Source: UBA1424 sp041669225
GTDB taxonomy: Bacteria > Bacillota_I > Bacilli_A > RFN20 > CAG-826
Direction: 5' to 3'
DNA length: 25,386 nucleotides
NCBI GenBank assembly: GCA_041669225.1
Contig: JBAYBO010000012.1
Span: 1 to 25,386, forward strand
Every line of letters begins with the position of its first letter. Positions within the stretch are counted from its first letter, which is position 1. The position numbers and the translations under genes were made by a program. Below, piece by piece: positions 1 to 7,743 of this stretch. Below the pieces are notes generated by a model. It had not been told where the DNA came from and did not search any database. It worked only from the letters and a program-made list of their open reading frames with translations.

Positions 1-1383
1 CTTGGTTATTTCTTCTTCGGTGATGGCATCATTATTAAGGGTTATGTTATTGCGAATCGTTCCAGAGAAAAGAAAGACATCCTGAAGCATCTGGCCGATA
101 AATGAGCGAAGCGAAGAACGCTTAATTCGCTTAATGTCGATTCCGTCAATCAAAATTTGTCCTTTTTGGATGTCATAATTACGGACGATTAATTGTAAAA
201 TCGTCGTCTTGCCGCTGCCGGTCGCTCCGACAAGGGCAATCGTTTCGTTAGGATTAACTTTGAATGATACGCCTTTAAGCACCCATTCATCAGGGATGTA
301 ACTAAACCAAACGTCCTTGAACTCGATTGAACCAGTTAAATTTGTTAATTCAATTGCGTCGTCTTCATCGTTAATATTAGGTTTGGTGTCTAAGACATCA
401 AAGATTTTTTCGGCGCTGGCGAAGCCGTTTTGTAAGGAATTAAACTGTTCGGCTATTTGCTGAATTGGTTCAAAGAATTGACCGACATAAACATAAAATG
501 AAACGAAAAGACCAATCGACAAAACCCCTTCAAAAATTGAACTTACGCCAAAATAGATCGAAAGGATTGTTGCCGCCATTGCCAAGAAATAGATGACCGG
601 ACGATAGATACCAAAGGTATATATTTCGCGGAAGTAACTCTTTTTGAGTTTTTGATTAATGGTTGTGAATTCGTTAATCTTTTTCTCTTCCTGATTAAAA
701 ACCTGCGTAATTTTCATACCCGAAAGGTTTTCCGATAAAAAAGCATTTACTTCGGAAACATTATTGCGGACGCTCCGATAGGCGTTTCGTGAGTAGCGGC
801 GGAATAAAACTGAGGCCAAGAAGATTATGGGGACGACAATCATCGTGATTAACGCCATGCGCCATTCGATGATAAACATGATAATTGCAATAGCAACCAT
901 CATTAAGATATTACGAATTAGATTAACAATCGTGTTGGTAAACATCTCCGAAATATTACCAGGATCATTTGTGGCTCTCGTCACGAGTTTTCCGACTGGC
1001 AATTGGTTAATTTGTCCGATTGACAATGATTCGATGTGGTTAAAGACGTCAACCCGAAACTTATCAGTAATTTTCTGACCGATTTTTTGCAGCATGATGC
1101 TTTGGAAATAGCCAATCAATATTGATACACCGGTAATGATAAGCAAAACCACTGCCCCGATAATGACGGTTAATGTTTTTTGTTCAAGCGTATAAAGAGG
1201 GTCGGTCATCAAGTCGATGGCAAGGCCGGAAGCCAACGGCAAAATCATGTTCGTAAAAGTCGTAATTATCATCAGAAGAAAAGCCAGAACGAACTTGCCG
1301 GTGTATGGTTTAAAATAGCCTAAGAGGCGGACGAGCAGTTTGGCGTCTTGGTGAGCGACATGGTTTTCAACAAAATCACGCAT
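1..1383 (-). CDS. ABC exporter half-transporter, second subunit (BmrD/YheH-like), C-terminus cut by window edge
   Basis: Inner-membrane multidrug- or lipid-type ABC exporter half, with a transmembrane domain fused to an ATPase domain. The frame is open from the ATG at 1383 to the left edge (461 codons). An AGGAGG-type ribosome site lies 7 bases upstream of the ATG. The start overlaps the stop of the upstream ABC gene by 8 bases, so the two are translationally coupled. The N-terminal part (residues about 20-310) is hydrophobic with the usual helices and carries NQEEKK near residue 215. Walker A (GATGSGKTT) is at about 386-394 and a Q-loop (FIGQMLQDVFLFSGTIRNN) follows. The signature, Walker B and H-loop lie outside the window. 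By analogy with BmrCD and TM287/288, this subunit should supply the canonical catalytic glutamate, because its partner lacks it. The substrate cannot be told from the sequence. Confidence 0.93.
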   Translation of the reverse strand, partial: MRDFVENHVAHQDAKLLVRLLGYFKPYTGKFVLAFLLMIITTFTNMILPLASGLAIDLMTDPLYTLEQKTLTVIIGAVVLLIITGVSILIGYFQSIMLQKIGQKITDKFRVDVFNHIESLSIGQINQLPVGKLVTRATNDPGNISEMFTNTIVNLIRNILMMVAIAIIMFIIEWRMALITMIVVPIIFLASVLFRRYSRNAYRSVRNNVSEVNAFLSENLSGMKITQVFNQEEKKINEFTTINQKLKKSYFREIYTFGIYRPVIYFLAMAATILSIYFGVSSIFEGVLSIGLFVSFYVYVGQFFEPIQQIAEQFNSLQNGFASAEKIFDVLDTKPNINDEDDAIELTNLTGSIEFKDVWFSYIPDEWVLKGVSFKVNPNETIALVGATGSGKTTILQLIVRNYDIQKGQILIDGIDIKRIKRSSLRSFIGQMLQDVFLFSGTIRNNITLNNDAITEEEITK

Positions 1384-3136
1384 ACACTTCCTCCTCTCCG
1401 ACTAATTCTTCAAGTTTTTGCAAGTTATACATTTCTTTATATAAAGAGTTGCTTTTTAATAGTTCGGCATGTGTGCCAAAACCCGTTAAGCGACCTTGAT
1501 CGATTAAAACGATTTTATCAAGATGACGAACCGTGGAAATGCGGTGGGCAATCATTAAAGTCGTCTTACCTTTTCTGACGCGACGTAAATTATGAATGAT
1601 GTCTTCTTCAGTTTTGGTATCAACCGCGGATACGGAATCATCAAGAATGAGAATCGTTGGATCTTTGGCTAAAGCACGAGCGATTGATATGCGTTGTTTT
1701 TGACCGCCGGAGACGGTTACGCCTCTTTCGCCGAGAATGGTTTGATATTGTTCCTTGAAACTCATCACGTCTTCGTGAATATCTGATAATTTACCGACTT
1801 CTTCAAGCTTTTCTTCCTCGATTTCGCTAAAAGCGAAACCAATATTGTCTTTTATTGTCTCTGAAAAAAGGAAGTTATCCTGAGGAACATAGCCAATATG
1901 ATTTCTTAATGTTTTAAGTGATAACTTAGCGTGATCATAGTCACCATATTTGATCATATTTTCCTCGACGTTATAGACGTGTAGAAGCAGTTCGACGAGC
2001 GTTGATTTGCCACTTCCGGTTTTGCCTAAAACCCCAACCATCTCCCCGGCCTTGATTGAGAAGGATATATCTTTAAGAATTGGCTCTTCGGCGTCTGGAT
2101 AGGTAAAGGATAAGTGATTAAAGGTAATCGAACCATCAAGCGTAGCGTCTTTTATCGCGTCGGGATGTTCATTAACGATGGCTTTGGATTCTAAAAATGC
2201 ATAAATACGTTTCGCTGAGGCCTGAGCCTGACCGTTAATGTTTAAAAACCAGGAAATAGCGAAAACCGGCCATAAAAGTGTAAAGAAGTAGGCGATATAT
2301 TCGGTCAATTCGCCACTTGATAGATTGCCTTGAGCAATCATGATTGAGCCAAAGGCAATAATGGCGATAATGACAACGCTAATCATGGCATCGATAATAA
2401 TATTAACAATGATTGCATAGCGCATGTGGTCCATCGATTTTTGATAGACTTCCTGCGATTTCTTTCTAAATCCTAGTGATTCGGCAACCTCGCGAACATA
2501 GGCCTTAATAACGGTAATGCCAGTAAATGATTCTTGAGCAAAATCGCTTGTAGATTCAAACGCCTCTTGCCGCAATTTAAACTTTTGTTCCATCTTCAGT
2601 TCGAGGAAGAAGACGAGAACACCCATAAGCGCGATGGGAATAAAAGCATAAAGAGTCATGACCCAGTCAAGCGAAAACATGCGAACTAAAACGAAAATAC
2701 CGAGCACAAGTCCGTCGATAATCATCAGCAAGCCAAAGCCAAATAATTCACGGACGGCATTTAAGTCGTTAATAAAATAACTCATCAACCCGCCGATTTT
2801 TTGTTTCGAATAAAAATTTTGATCAAGAGTGGTGGCATGAGTGAACATCTCCTGGCGAATATCGGTTTCGATTTTGCGGCCCGTGCCAAATAGAAGAAGC
2901 CGCCACAAAAAGCGTCCAATCGTTATTCCAACGACAATTAGAACAACTGTTAGCAGTGGTTCAAATATCTGATTCAGATGATTAATGGACTCGTTTTCCA
3001 CACCATCGATAATTGTTTTTACTATGCGTGGAATTTCTAATTGATACCAATCAATAACAACTAAAATAACAACACCAAAAAGAAAGGCAAGAGCGTATTT
3101 TAAATAGTAGTGGCGAAAGTGTTTTAGAAGTATCAT
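1376..3136 (-). CDS. ABC exporter half-transporter, first subunit with degenerate ATP site (BmrC/YheI-like)
   Basis: 586 aa, full length for a type I/IV ABC exporter half. It is expected to pair with the overlapping downstream subunit as a heterodimer that uses ATP to export drugs or lipids. Six membrane helices lie in residues about 10-300. Walker A GKTGSGKST is at 371-379, the signature VSGGQKQR follows, and Walker B ILILDDSVSAVD has Asp500 where the catalytic Glu normally sits. An Asp there is the known mark of the non-catalytic site in BmrC/YheI and TM287. An H-loop (IAHRISTV) is present. The ATG at 3136 has only a poor ribosome site (GGGGA). A possible -10 (TAGAAT on the minus strand, 3157-3162) lies just upstream with no convincing -35. 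An ACCAA-N3-TTGGT inverted repeat at 3163-3175 abuts it and could bind a local repressor, but no regulator gene is adjacent. Family call is firm; substrate is unknown. Confidence 0.93.
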   Translation of the reverse strand: MILLKHFRHYYLKYALAFLFGVVILVVIDWYQLEIPRIVKTIIDGVENESINHLNQIFEPLLTVVLIVVGITIGRFLWRLLLFGTGRKIETDIRQEMFTHATTLDQNFYSKQKIGGLMSYFINDLNAVRELFGFGLLMIIDGLVLGIFVLVRMFSLDWVMTLYAFIPIALMGVLVFFLELKMEQKFKLRQEAFESTSDFAQESFTGITVIKAYVREVAESLGFRKKSQEVYQKSMDHMRYAIIVNIIIDAMISVVIIAIIAFGSIMIAQGNLSSGELTEYIAYFFTLLWPVFAISWFLNINGQAQASAKRIYAFLESKAIVNEHPDAIKDATLDGSITFNHLSFTYPDAEEPILKDISFSIKAGEMVGVLGKTGSGKSTLVELLLHVYNVEENMIKYGDYDHAKLSLKTLRNHIGYVPQDNFLFSETIKDNIGFAFSEIEEEKLEEVGKLSDIHEDVMSFKEQYQTILGERGVTVSGGQKQRISIARALAKDPTILILDDSVSAVDTKTEEDIIHNLRRVRKGKTTLMIAHRISTVRHLDKIVLIDQGRLTGFGTHAELLKSNSLYKEMYNLQKLEELVGEEEVYA

Positions 3137-3264
3137 GAAATGTCCCCAACGTATCTATTCTAACCAAGTATTGGTAAAAATAAATTATTTAAATTAAAAT
3201 TTAAGCAATTGTTGAATGAAAGTGCTTATATTTTAGATATCTAGGCAGTATTGAGTGGCGAGGT

Positions 3265-3293
3265 TTGCTTATATACGTAGTTAAATTTATAAT
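3265..3293 (+). promoter_or_regulatory. Strong sigma-A-type promoter of the orphan gene at 3303
   Basis: TTGCTT (3265-3270), 17-base spacer, perfect TATAAT (3288-3293). The expected transcription start, near 3300, is only 2-4 bases before the ATG at 3303, and no ribosome binding site lies between them. This implies a leaderless or nearly leaderless mRNA. Confidence 0.7.
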
Positions 3294-3302
3294 TAAAATA
3301 AT

Positions 3303-4367
3303 ATGTCCAAGAAAACAACGATTTCGCATAACTTTGTCCGTAAATTTCTTGAAGAGAGTAATGACCGTTACCCACACTCCAATGAGAAGTTAACATATTT
3401 TTGTACTAACATCAAAGATGGATATACTCGTTATAAAGCTAATCGAAATGATGCGGCGGGAATTAAAACGTTAGAACAATTTGCCATCGAAATAATTCAT
3501 GCTCACAACGCTAAAATCAAAAGCCAAACTGAAAACTTTAAATGTCATTATTTTAGGCAAGAAGATTACATCTTAAAAATCATTAATGATAAGTGTGAAT
3601 CGTTAATAAACAAAAACGACCCAACGCACATTTTCACATATGTAAATCCTCAAGAAGACCCTCGCGTCGACCGTCTAAAGGAGATAATTAATTTCTACTA
3701 CAAATATACAACAGCCAATACCGGAAGCGATGTTGATAAGTTACTTGCTAAGCGTATTATTAATCAGATGATTTCCGGAGTCCGCCTCATTTCCGTTAAG
3801 CAATACGCTGATGCATTTATTATTTGGCGTTCTCTGCTCGAAAATGTGTCTTATCTAAAAATTCTTGATAAAGGTGGCAAGAAGACGAGCAATCTTTTTG
3901 CCGAAAGAAAAAACGTTATGAAAAAAGTGTTAAGACTTAGTCCCTCAACAACGGCTGAGATGGAAAGTCTAAATGAACAAGCCCGCCATCAAGCTAAATC
4001 AGCCACTTGGTGGGAACAGCAGCGATTTGTTTGGGCCAAACATGTTGTTAATATCAAAGATAATGTTTCCGCCAAATCTTTACAAAAAGCGGCAGGACTA
4101 GGGAAATATTATCCTCATTATCAAGTCGCCTCAATTTTTACTCATGAGTATCTATTTAATGAAAGCGATTTTAAAATCATTTCCCTACCCGATTATATCG
4201 TCAATCTTTATTGGAGAGCTTTTGACGAAATAAGAAGCGATTTTAAAAGATTATTTTCTCTTAGTGAAGAAGTCCTTGAAGGCATAAAAAAGTACGAAGA
4301 AGCCCTCCGTCTTTCTTTAAAAGCCCATCGTGATGCTTTTGAAGAGTTTACTCGAATGATTAGTTAG
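3303..4367 (+). CDS. Hypothetical soluble protein, weakly DUF5677-like
   Basis: 354 aa with no signal peptide or membrane helix; it is charged and mostly helical. I do not recognise it with confidence. The central stretch LISVKQYADAFIIWRSLLE (about 160-178) and the later YPHYQVASIFTHEYLF (about 276-291) recall the pattern of DUF5677 proteins: a helix with an R-S-L-L-E core, then a Y-x-x-x-S-x-x-x-H motif. This is pattern memory, not a search result. The C-terminal 60 residues are predicted helix, possibly coiled coil. It is monocistronic: the ABC operon diverges upstream and the Asn T-box has its own promoter downstream. There is no Shine-Dalgarno, and the promoter places the mRNA start at the ATG. 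Function unknown. DUF5677-like proteins turn up in accessory and defence-like settings, but nothing else here supports such a role. Confidence 0.8.
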   Translation: MSKKTTISHNFVRKFLEESNDRYPHSNEKLTYFCTNIKDGYTRYKANRNDAAGIKTLEQFAIEIIHAHNAKIKSQTENFKCHYFRQEDYILKIINDKCESLINKNDPTHIFTYVNPQEDPRVDRLKEIINFYYKYTTANTGSDVDKLLAKRIINQMISGVRLISVKQYADAFIIWRSLLENVSYLKILDKGGKKTSNLFAERKNVMKKVLRLSPSTTAEMESLNEQARHQAKSATWWEQQRFVWAKHVVNIKDNVSAKSLQKAAGLGKYYPHYQVASIFTHEYLFNESDFKIISLPDYIVNLYWRAFDEIRSDFKRLFSLSEEVLEGIKKYEEALRLSLKAHRDAFEEFTRMIS

Positions 4368-4409
4368 GCTAATATTCACATATTATTTGATGATCAACTC
4401 TATCTTTTG

Positions 4410-4438
4410 TTGACACCATTTAAGACGGTTGCAATAAT
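4410..4438 (+). promoter_or_regulatory. Promoter of the asnA T-box leader
   Basis: TTGACA (4410-4415, perfect consensus), 17-base spacer, AATAAT (4433-4438, 5 of 6). The transcription start is expected near 4445, directly before Stem I of the T-box. Confidence 0.75.
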
Positions 4439-4443
4439 TTGGG

Positions 4444-4657
4444 TAACTCGTTGATAAGAATGGCCCTTATGATCCTTAAAGCGAACCGGGTGTGGTGTGA
4501 GCCGGTAAGGAGAAAAAGACAAGCTAACATCTTGGAGTGGAAGAAGAAATTAGTAGACCTTCCCGGCTCTCACCGTTATCGAGCAAAGAGTGCTGAAGCA
4601 ATTCAGAATTAAGGTGGTACCGCGAATAATCGTCCTTTATTAGGGACTTTTTTATTT
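4444..4657 (+). promoter_or_regulatory. T-box riboswitch, Asn-specific, controlling asnA
   Basis: The canonical T-box sequence AAGGTGGTACCGCG is at 4611-4624, followed by an intrinsic terminator at 4632-4653 and the asnA ribosome site. The Stem I apical arm is recognisable at about 4476-4506 (GAACCGGG ... GGTGTGAGCCGGT). On the 3' side of Stem I, the consensus-like TTGGAGTGG follows AACAT, which places the specifier codon at AAC (4526-4528), read by tRNA-Asn. Known mechanism: uncharged tRNA-Asn pairs with the specifier and the T-box bulge, stabilises the antiterminator and lets transcription reach asnA. The specifier agrees with the downstream enzyme making asparagine. The 5' boundary is estimated from the promoter. 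Confidence 0.93.
4632..4653 (+). terminator. T-box attenuator terminator
   Basis: GTCCTT (4632-4637) pairs with AGGGAC (4642-4647, one G-U pair), followed by six Ts. It is the switchable terminator of the Asn T-box. Confidence 0.8.
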
Positions 4658-4673
4658 TATAGGAGGAAATAAT

Positions 4674-5651
4674 ATGTATCAAAGTAAATTAAATCTTATC
4701 GAAACAGAAATCGCCATTAAATTTATTAAAGACGAATTCGAACGGAAACTCGCCAAGGCCTTAAACCTTATTCGTGTCTCTTCGCCCGTCATCGTCTCAA
4801 AGGCCAGCGGCATTAATGATTATTTAAACGGATATGAAAAACCGGTATCGTTTTCTTATGAAAACGAAGAGTTAGAAATCATCCAATCTTTAGCCAAATG
4901 GAAAAGAATGGCGCTTAAACGTTACGGATTTAAAATCGGGCGAGGATTATATGCTGATATGAATGCGATTCGCAAAGACGAAATCGTCGACTCGATTCAT
5001 TCGATTTATGTCGACCAGTGGGATTGGGAAAAGATTATTTCTTCGGAACAAAGAACAAAAGATTATCTATTTGATATTGTCGATATTATTTATGATGTTT
5101 TGAAAAAAATGGAAAAAGCCACGAGGCATCGCTATCCATCTTTGCAACGGAAACTGCCTAAAAGCATATATTGTATTGATACCCAAGAATTGGAAAACTG
5201 TTTTCCGGATTTGTCAAGCAAAGAGCGTGAACTACGAATTGTCAAAGAACATAAAGCCGTCTTTGTTTTTCGTATCGGCGGACTTTTAAAATCCAAAACG
5301 ATTCACGATGGTCGTTCCCCTGATTATGATGACTGGAATCTAAATGGCGATATTCTTCTTTATGATGCCCTTAACAATGCTGTCTTAGAAGTATCCTCGA
5401 TGGGAATTCGCGTCGATGAGCATTCATTAGTTGAACAATTGAAAGAAAGAAACGCCCTTGACCGTTTGCAATATCCTTACCATCAAGCGCTTTTAAACAA
5501 GCAATTACCTCTTACTATCGGAGGTGGCATTGGTCAGTCGCGTATTTGCCAGTTCTTTTTAGAAAAAAAACATATCGGCGAAGTGCAAGCAAGTTATTGG
5601 CCTCAAGACATTCTTGATGAGCTTAAAAAAGAAAGCATCATCGTTCTCTAA
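4674..5651 (+). CDS. asnA: Aspartate-ammonia ligase (ammonia-dependent asparagine synthetase)
   Basis: Cytosolic enzyme joining L-aspartate and ammonia, with ATP going to AMP, to make L-asparagine. Length is 325 aa (E. coli AsnA is 330). It is a class II aminoacyl-tRNA-synthetase-like fold. Recognisable family blocks are the N-terminal YQSKLNLIETEIAIKFIKD, the central KHKAVFVFRIGG-like region with RSPDYDDWNLNGDILLYD (about 219-236), and the C-terminal TIGGGIGQSRICQFFL (about 282-297) containing the class II motif 3 Arg. The start ATG has a strong AGGAGG site 6 bases upstream. Expression is controlled by the Asn T-box leader, so the enzyme is made when charged tRNA-Asn runs low. No strong terminator follows: only AAAAAGC (5674) ... 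GCTTTTT (5695) with a wide loop. Confidence 0.97.
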   Translation: MYQSKLNLIETEIAIKFIKDEFERKLAKALNLIRVSSPVIVSKASGINDYLNGYEKPVSFSYENEELEIIQSLAKWKRMALKRYGFKIGRGLYADMNAIRKDEIVDSIHSIYVDQWDWEKIISSEQRTKDYLFDIVDIIYDVLKKMEKATRHRYPSLQRKLPKSIYCIDTQELENCFPDLSSKERELRIVKEHKAVFVFRIGGLLKSKTIHDGRSPDYDDWNLNGDILLYDALNNAVLEVSSMGIRVDEHSLVEQLKERNALDRLQYPYHQALLNKQLPLTIGGGIGQSRICQFFLEKKHIGEVQASYWPQDILDELKKESIIVL

Positions 5652-5702
5652 GTCTTTCGCGAATAAAAAGCAACGGATCTTTTTGCATATATGGGCTTTT
5701 TG

Positions 5703-5720
5703 TTTGAAATATATTTCAAA
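5703..5720. promoter_or_regulatory. 18-bp perfect palindrome, candidate operator
   Basis: TTTGAAATATATTTCAAA reads the same on both strands. It lies 31 bases upstream of the -10 box at 5752-5757 that serves the nuclease/nucleotidase operon. It has no T-run, so it is not a terminator. It may be the site of an unidentified dimeric regulator. Confidence 0.45.
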
Positions 5721-5751
5721 AGAATATAACTTTTTCAAACTTTTCTATATA

Positions 5752-5757
5752 TATAAT
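5752..5757 (+). promoter_or_regulatory. -10 box of the DUF2779/nucleotidase operon
   Basis: Perfect TATAAT in a TA-rich run. No clear -35 is seen at 16-18 bases (ACTTTT at 5729-5734 is poor), which would fit an activator-dependent promoter with the palindrome at 5703-5720 upstream. The transcript would start near 5764, about 33 bases before the GTG. Confidence 0.5.
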
Positions 5758-5796
5758 GTTAAAGTATTAGTAGCAATATAATTGGAGGAGTTTGAT

Positions 5797-7743
5797 GTGT
5801 CTAACAAAATATCCAAAACAACCTTTCTTAAATACTTACGGTGTCCTCGTGCTGCCGCTTTTGAAAGTGAATCATCAAGCATTGTCCGTGATTATCAGCG
5901 CGACTTAGCTAAGGCAAACGATCAGGAGAAAGCTAAGGTTTTCGAGGAAGAAACAAAAGAGCGTCTCCGTCAACTTTTCCTCGACATAATTAGCGCGAGC
6001 GAAAATAGTGGCGGTGAAGATGAAGTAGATATTGAAAGTGCTGACTTTGATAGCCTTTTAAAAGACAACGAAGCTCTCAAAGCCATGCTTGGCACTTACT
6101 TTAAAATTGAAGAATTATCGGCCGAAAAAGCCGAGCATCTTTATGGCGGCCAAGTTATTTCCGGAACTCGGAAAAATGAACAGGTCATTGGGCAAAGATA
6201 CATTAATCATTTTAAGGATGGTTTCAATTTCAATTCTTATGTTGATATATATCAAAGTGACGACAAGACCGTGAGAATCATCGAAACAAAAGCGACGACT
6301 TCAAAAAAATATTCTGATCTTGGACCAACGAAGGATAAAGTCCATTTTCCTCTATTTGAAAAATCTCCGTTTGGGGTGATGCGCTTGCAAGAGGATTTCG
6401 AAGGTTTTAAGCCTTTCGAGAAATATTACGAGAATCGCGAAAAACTTCTTAATCGCCTCGACAATCTAGGTCGCTATGTCTATGACTTAGCGTGGCAACG
6501 ATACATCATCGAAAACTCAACTGAGGATAAACGCGAACACCGCTATTATCTTGCGGTGTTAAATGATGAGTATTATTTCGATGGGAAAATGAATGAGAAA
6601 GGCGAGAATATTTATAACGCCGATGAGGCCATTGTTTTTATCGATTTAACCGAAGTAACAAAAGATTTTCTATTAATCATTGACCATGATGTTCAAACGG
6701 TAATTGATCGCATTAATAAACCTAATTTTGAACGCGTGCCATTAGAAGCGTCCAAGTGTTTAATTGGCAAGGGCTATCAAGAATGTCCTTGGACAAGAAT
6801 ATGTAAAAAAGATTTTAGGGTTCCCGATAAAAATTCTCTTTATGTTTATCTTAATGGTCATCATGGTTTTGGCCCGCCGAAAGAAGGAAAGGAAAGCTTT
6901 CCAAAGGAAAAAATTGAAGAACTTATCGCCAACGGAATTACACATGCCCTCGATATTAATTATGAATGGTTAAGTGATACGCAAAAAGTTCAATATGAAG
7001 TCATTAAAAATGGCCGAGAATTTGTTGAAAAGCAGTTTATCGCCGCTTTTATGAAGAAGGAACTAAAATATCCCCTTTTCCATCTTGATTTTGAAACAAT
7101 GAACTACCCCCTTCCGATGTTTAAAGGCGAAAAACCTTATCAGCAATCTATATTTCAATACTCACTTCATGTTGAAAGATTACCTGGTGTGTGCGACAAG
7201 GAAAAAGATAATTTTTCATTTTTGTCAAAAGGAAAAGATGACGATCGCGAACAATTCATTAAATCGTTAATTAAAAACATTCCCGCGAAAGAACAGGGAA
7301 CCATTATTGTATATAACGCCGCCTTTGAAAAATCGCGTATCAATGAGTTAATCAAGATGTTTCCACAATATGAGACTGAATTAGCATCTATTAACGAACG
7401 GGTTTTTGACTTGATGAACATATTGAAGCCAAATAAAGATCAGCGTAAAGAATATGAACATTTAAAGACTAAACCATGCAATTTTAATTATTATAGCGAG
7501 GCTTTGCAGCGTTCTTTTTCGATTAAAAAGGTTTTGCCGATTTTCGCGCCAAGTCTTAGTTATGCGAATTTACAAGAAGTTCATAACGGTTTAGAAGCCC
7601 AGGCGACCTTTATGCGTTTAAAGACTTTAGAAGGAAAGGCTTTTGATATAACATATAGCAATATGATTGAATATTGTAAGCAAGATACATGGGCGATGTT
7701 TGAAATCTTGCAAGGATTAAGAAAACTTATTTATGAAAAATAG
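5797..7743 (+). CDS. DUF2779-type protein: Cas4/RecB-like nuclease domain fused to a DEDDy exonuclease-like domain
   Basis: 648 aa. The GTG at 5797 is chosen because GGAGGAG (5784-5790) is a ribosome site 6-8 bases before it; the longer reading from TTG 5782 would place that site inside the gene. The N-terminal half looks like a Cas4-type iron-sulfur PD-(D/E)XK nuclease. Cys16 lies in YLRCPRAA, Asp150 in YVDIY, Glu163 and Lys165 in IIETKA, and there is a C-terminal cluster Cys321-x8-Cys330-x5-Cys336. The C-terminal half has DEDDy exonuclease signatures: Asp431-x-Glu433 (HLDFETM), Asn507 in YNAAFE, and Tyr626-x3-Asp630 (YCKQD). A similar Cas4-like plus RNase-H-like layout is known in TM0106-type proteins, and DUF2779 proteins are common in Mollicutes relatives. 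The biological role of the family is, to my knowledge, not established. It overlaps the next gene by 11 bases. All listed residues are read directly; the domain names are inferred from them. Confidence 0.85.
   Translation: MSNKISKTTFLKYLRCPRAAAFESESSSIVRDYQRDLAKANDQEKAKVFEEETKERLRQLFLDIISASENSGGEDEVDIESADFDSLLKDNEALKAMLGTYFKIEELSAEKAEHLYGGQVISGTRKNEQVIGQRYINHFKDGFNFNSYVDIYQSDDKTVRIIETKATTSKKYSDLGPTKDKVHFPLFEKSPFGVMRLQEDFEGFKPFEKYYENREKLLNRLDNLGRYVYDLAWQRYIIENSTEDKREHRYYLAVLNDEYYFDGKMNEKGENIYNADEAIVFIDLTEVTKDFLLIIDHDVQTVIDRINKPNFERVPLEASKCLIGKGYQECPWTRICKKDFRVPDKNSLYVYLNGHHGFGPPKEGKESFPKEKIEELIANGITHALDINYEWLSDTQKVQYEVIKNGREFVEKQFIAAFMKKELKYPLFHLDFETMNYPLPMFKGEKPYQQSIFQYSLHVERLPGVCDKEKDNFSFLSKGKDDDREQFIKSLIKNIPAKEQGTIIVYNAAFEKSRINELIKMFPQYETELASINERVFDLMNILKPNKDQRKEYEHLKTKPCNFNYYSEALQRSFSIKKVLPIFAPSLSYANLQEVHNGLEAQATFMRLKTLEGKAFDITYSNMIEYCKQDTWAMFEILQGLRKLIYEK

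Noticed and set aside
827..1078. 83-aa plus-strand frame
   Set aside because: Opposite strand of the intact ABC transporter gene; no ribosome site or family resemblance.
5674..5701. Terminator after asnA
   Set aside because: AAAAAGC and GCTTTTT can pair, but the loop is about 14 bases with a competing inner pairing and the stem is almost all A-T; too weak to list as a feature.
5797..7743. Cas4-like domain as evidence of a CRISPR-Cas locus
   Set aside because: No repeats, cas1, cas2 or effector genes are present; the DEDDy fusion is a stand-alone layout.
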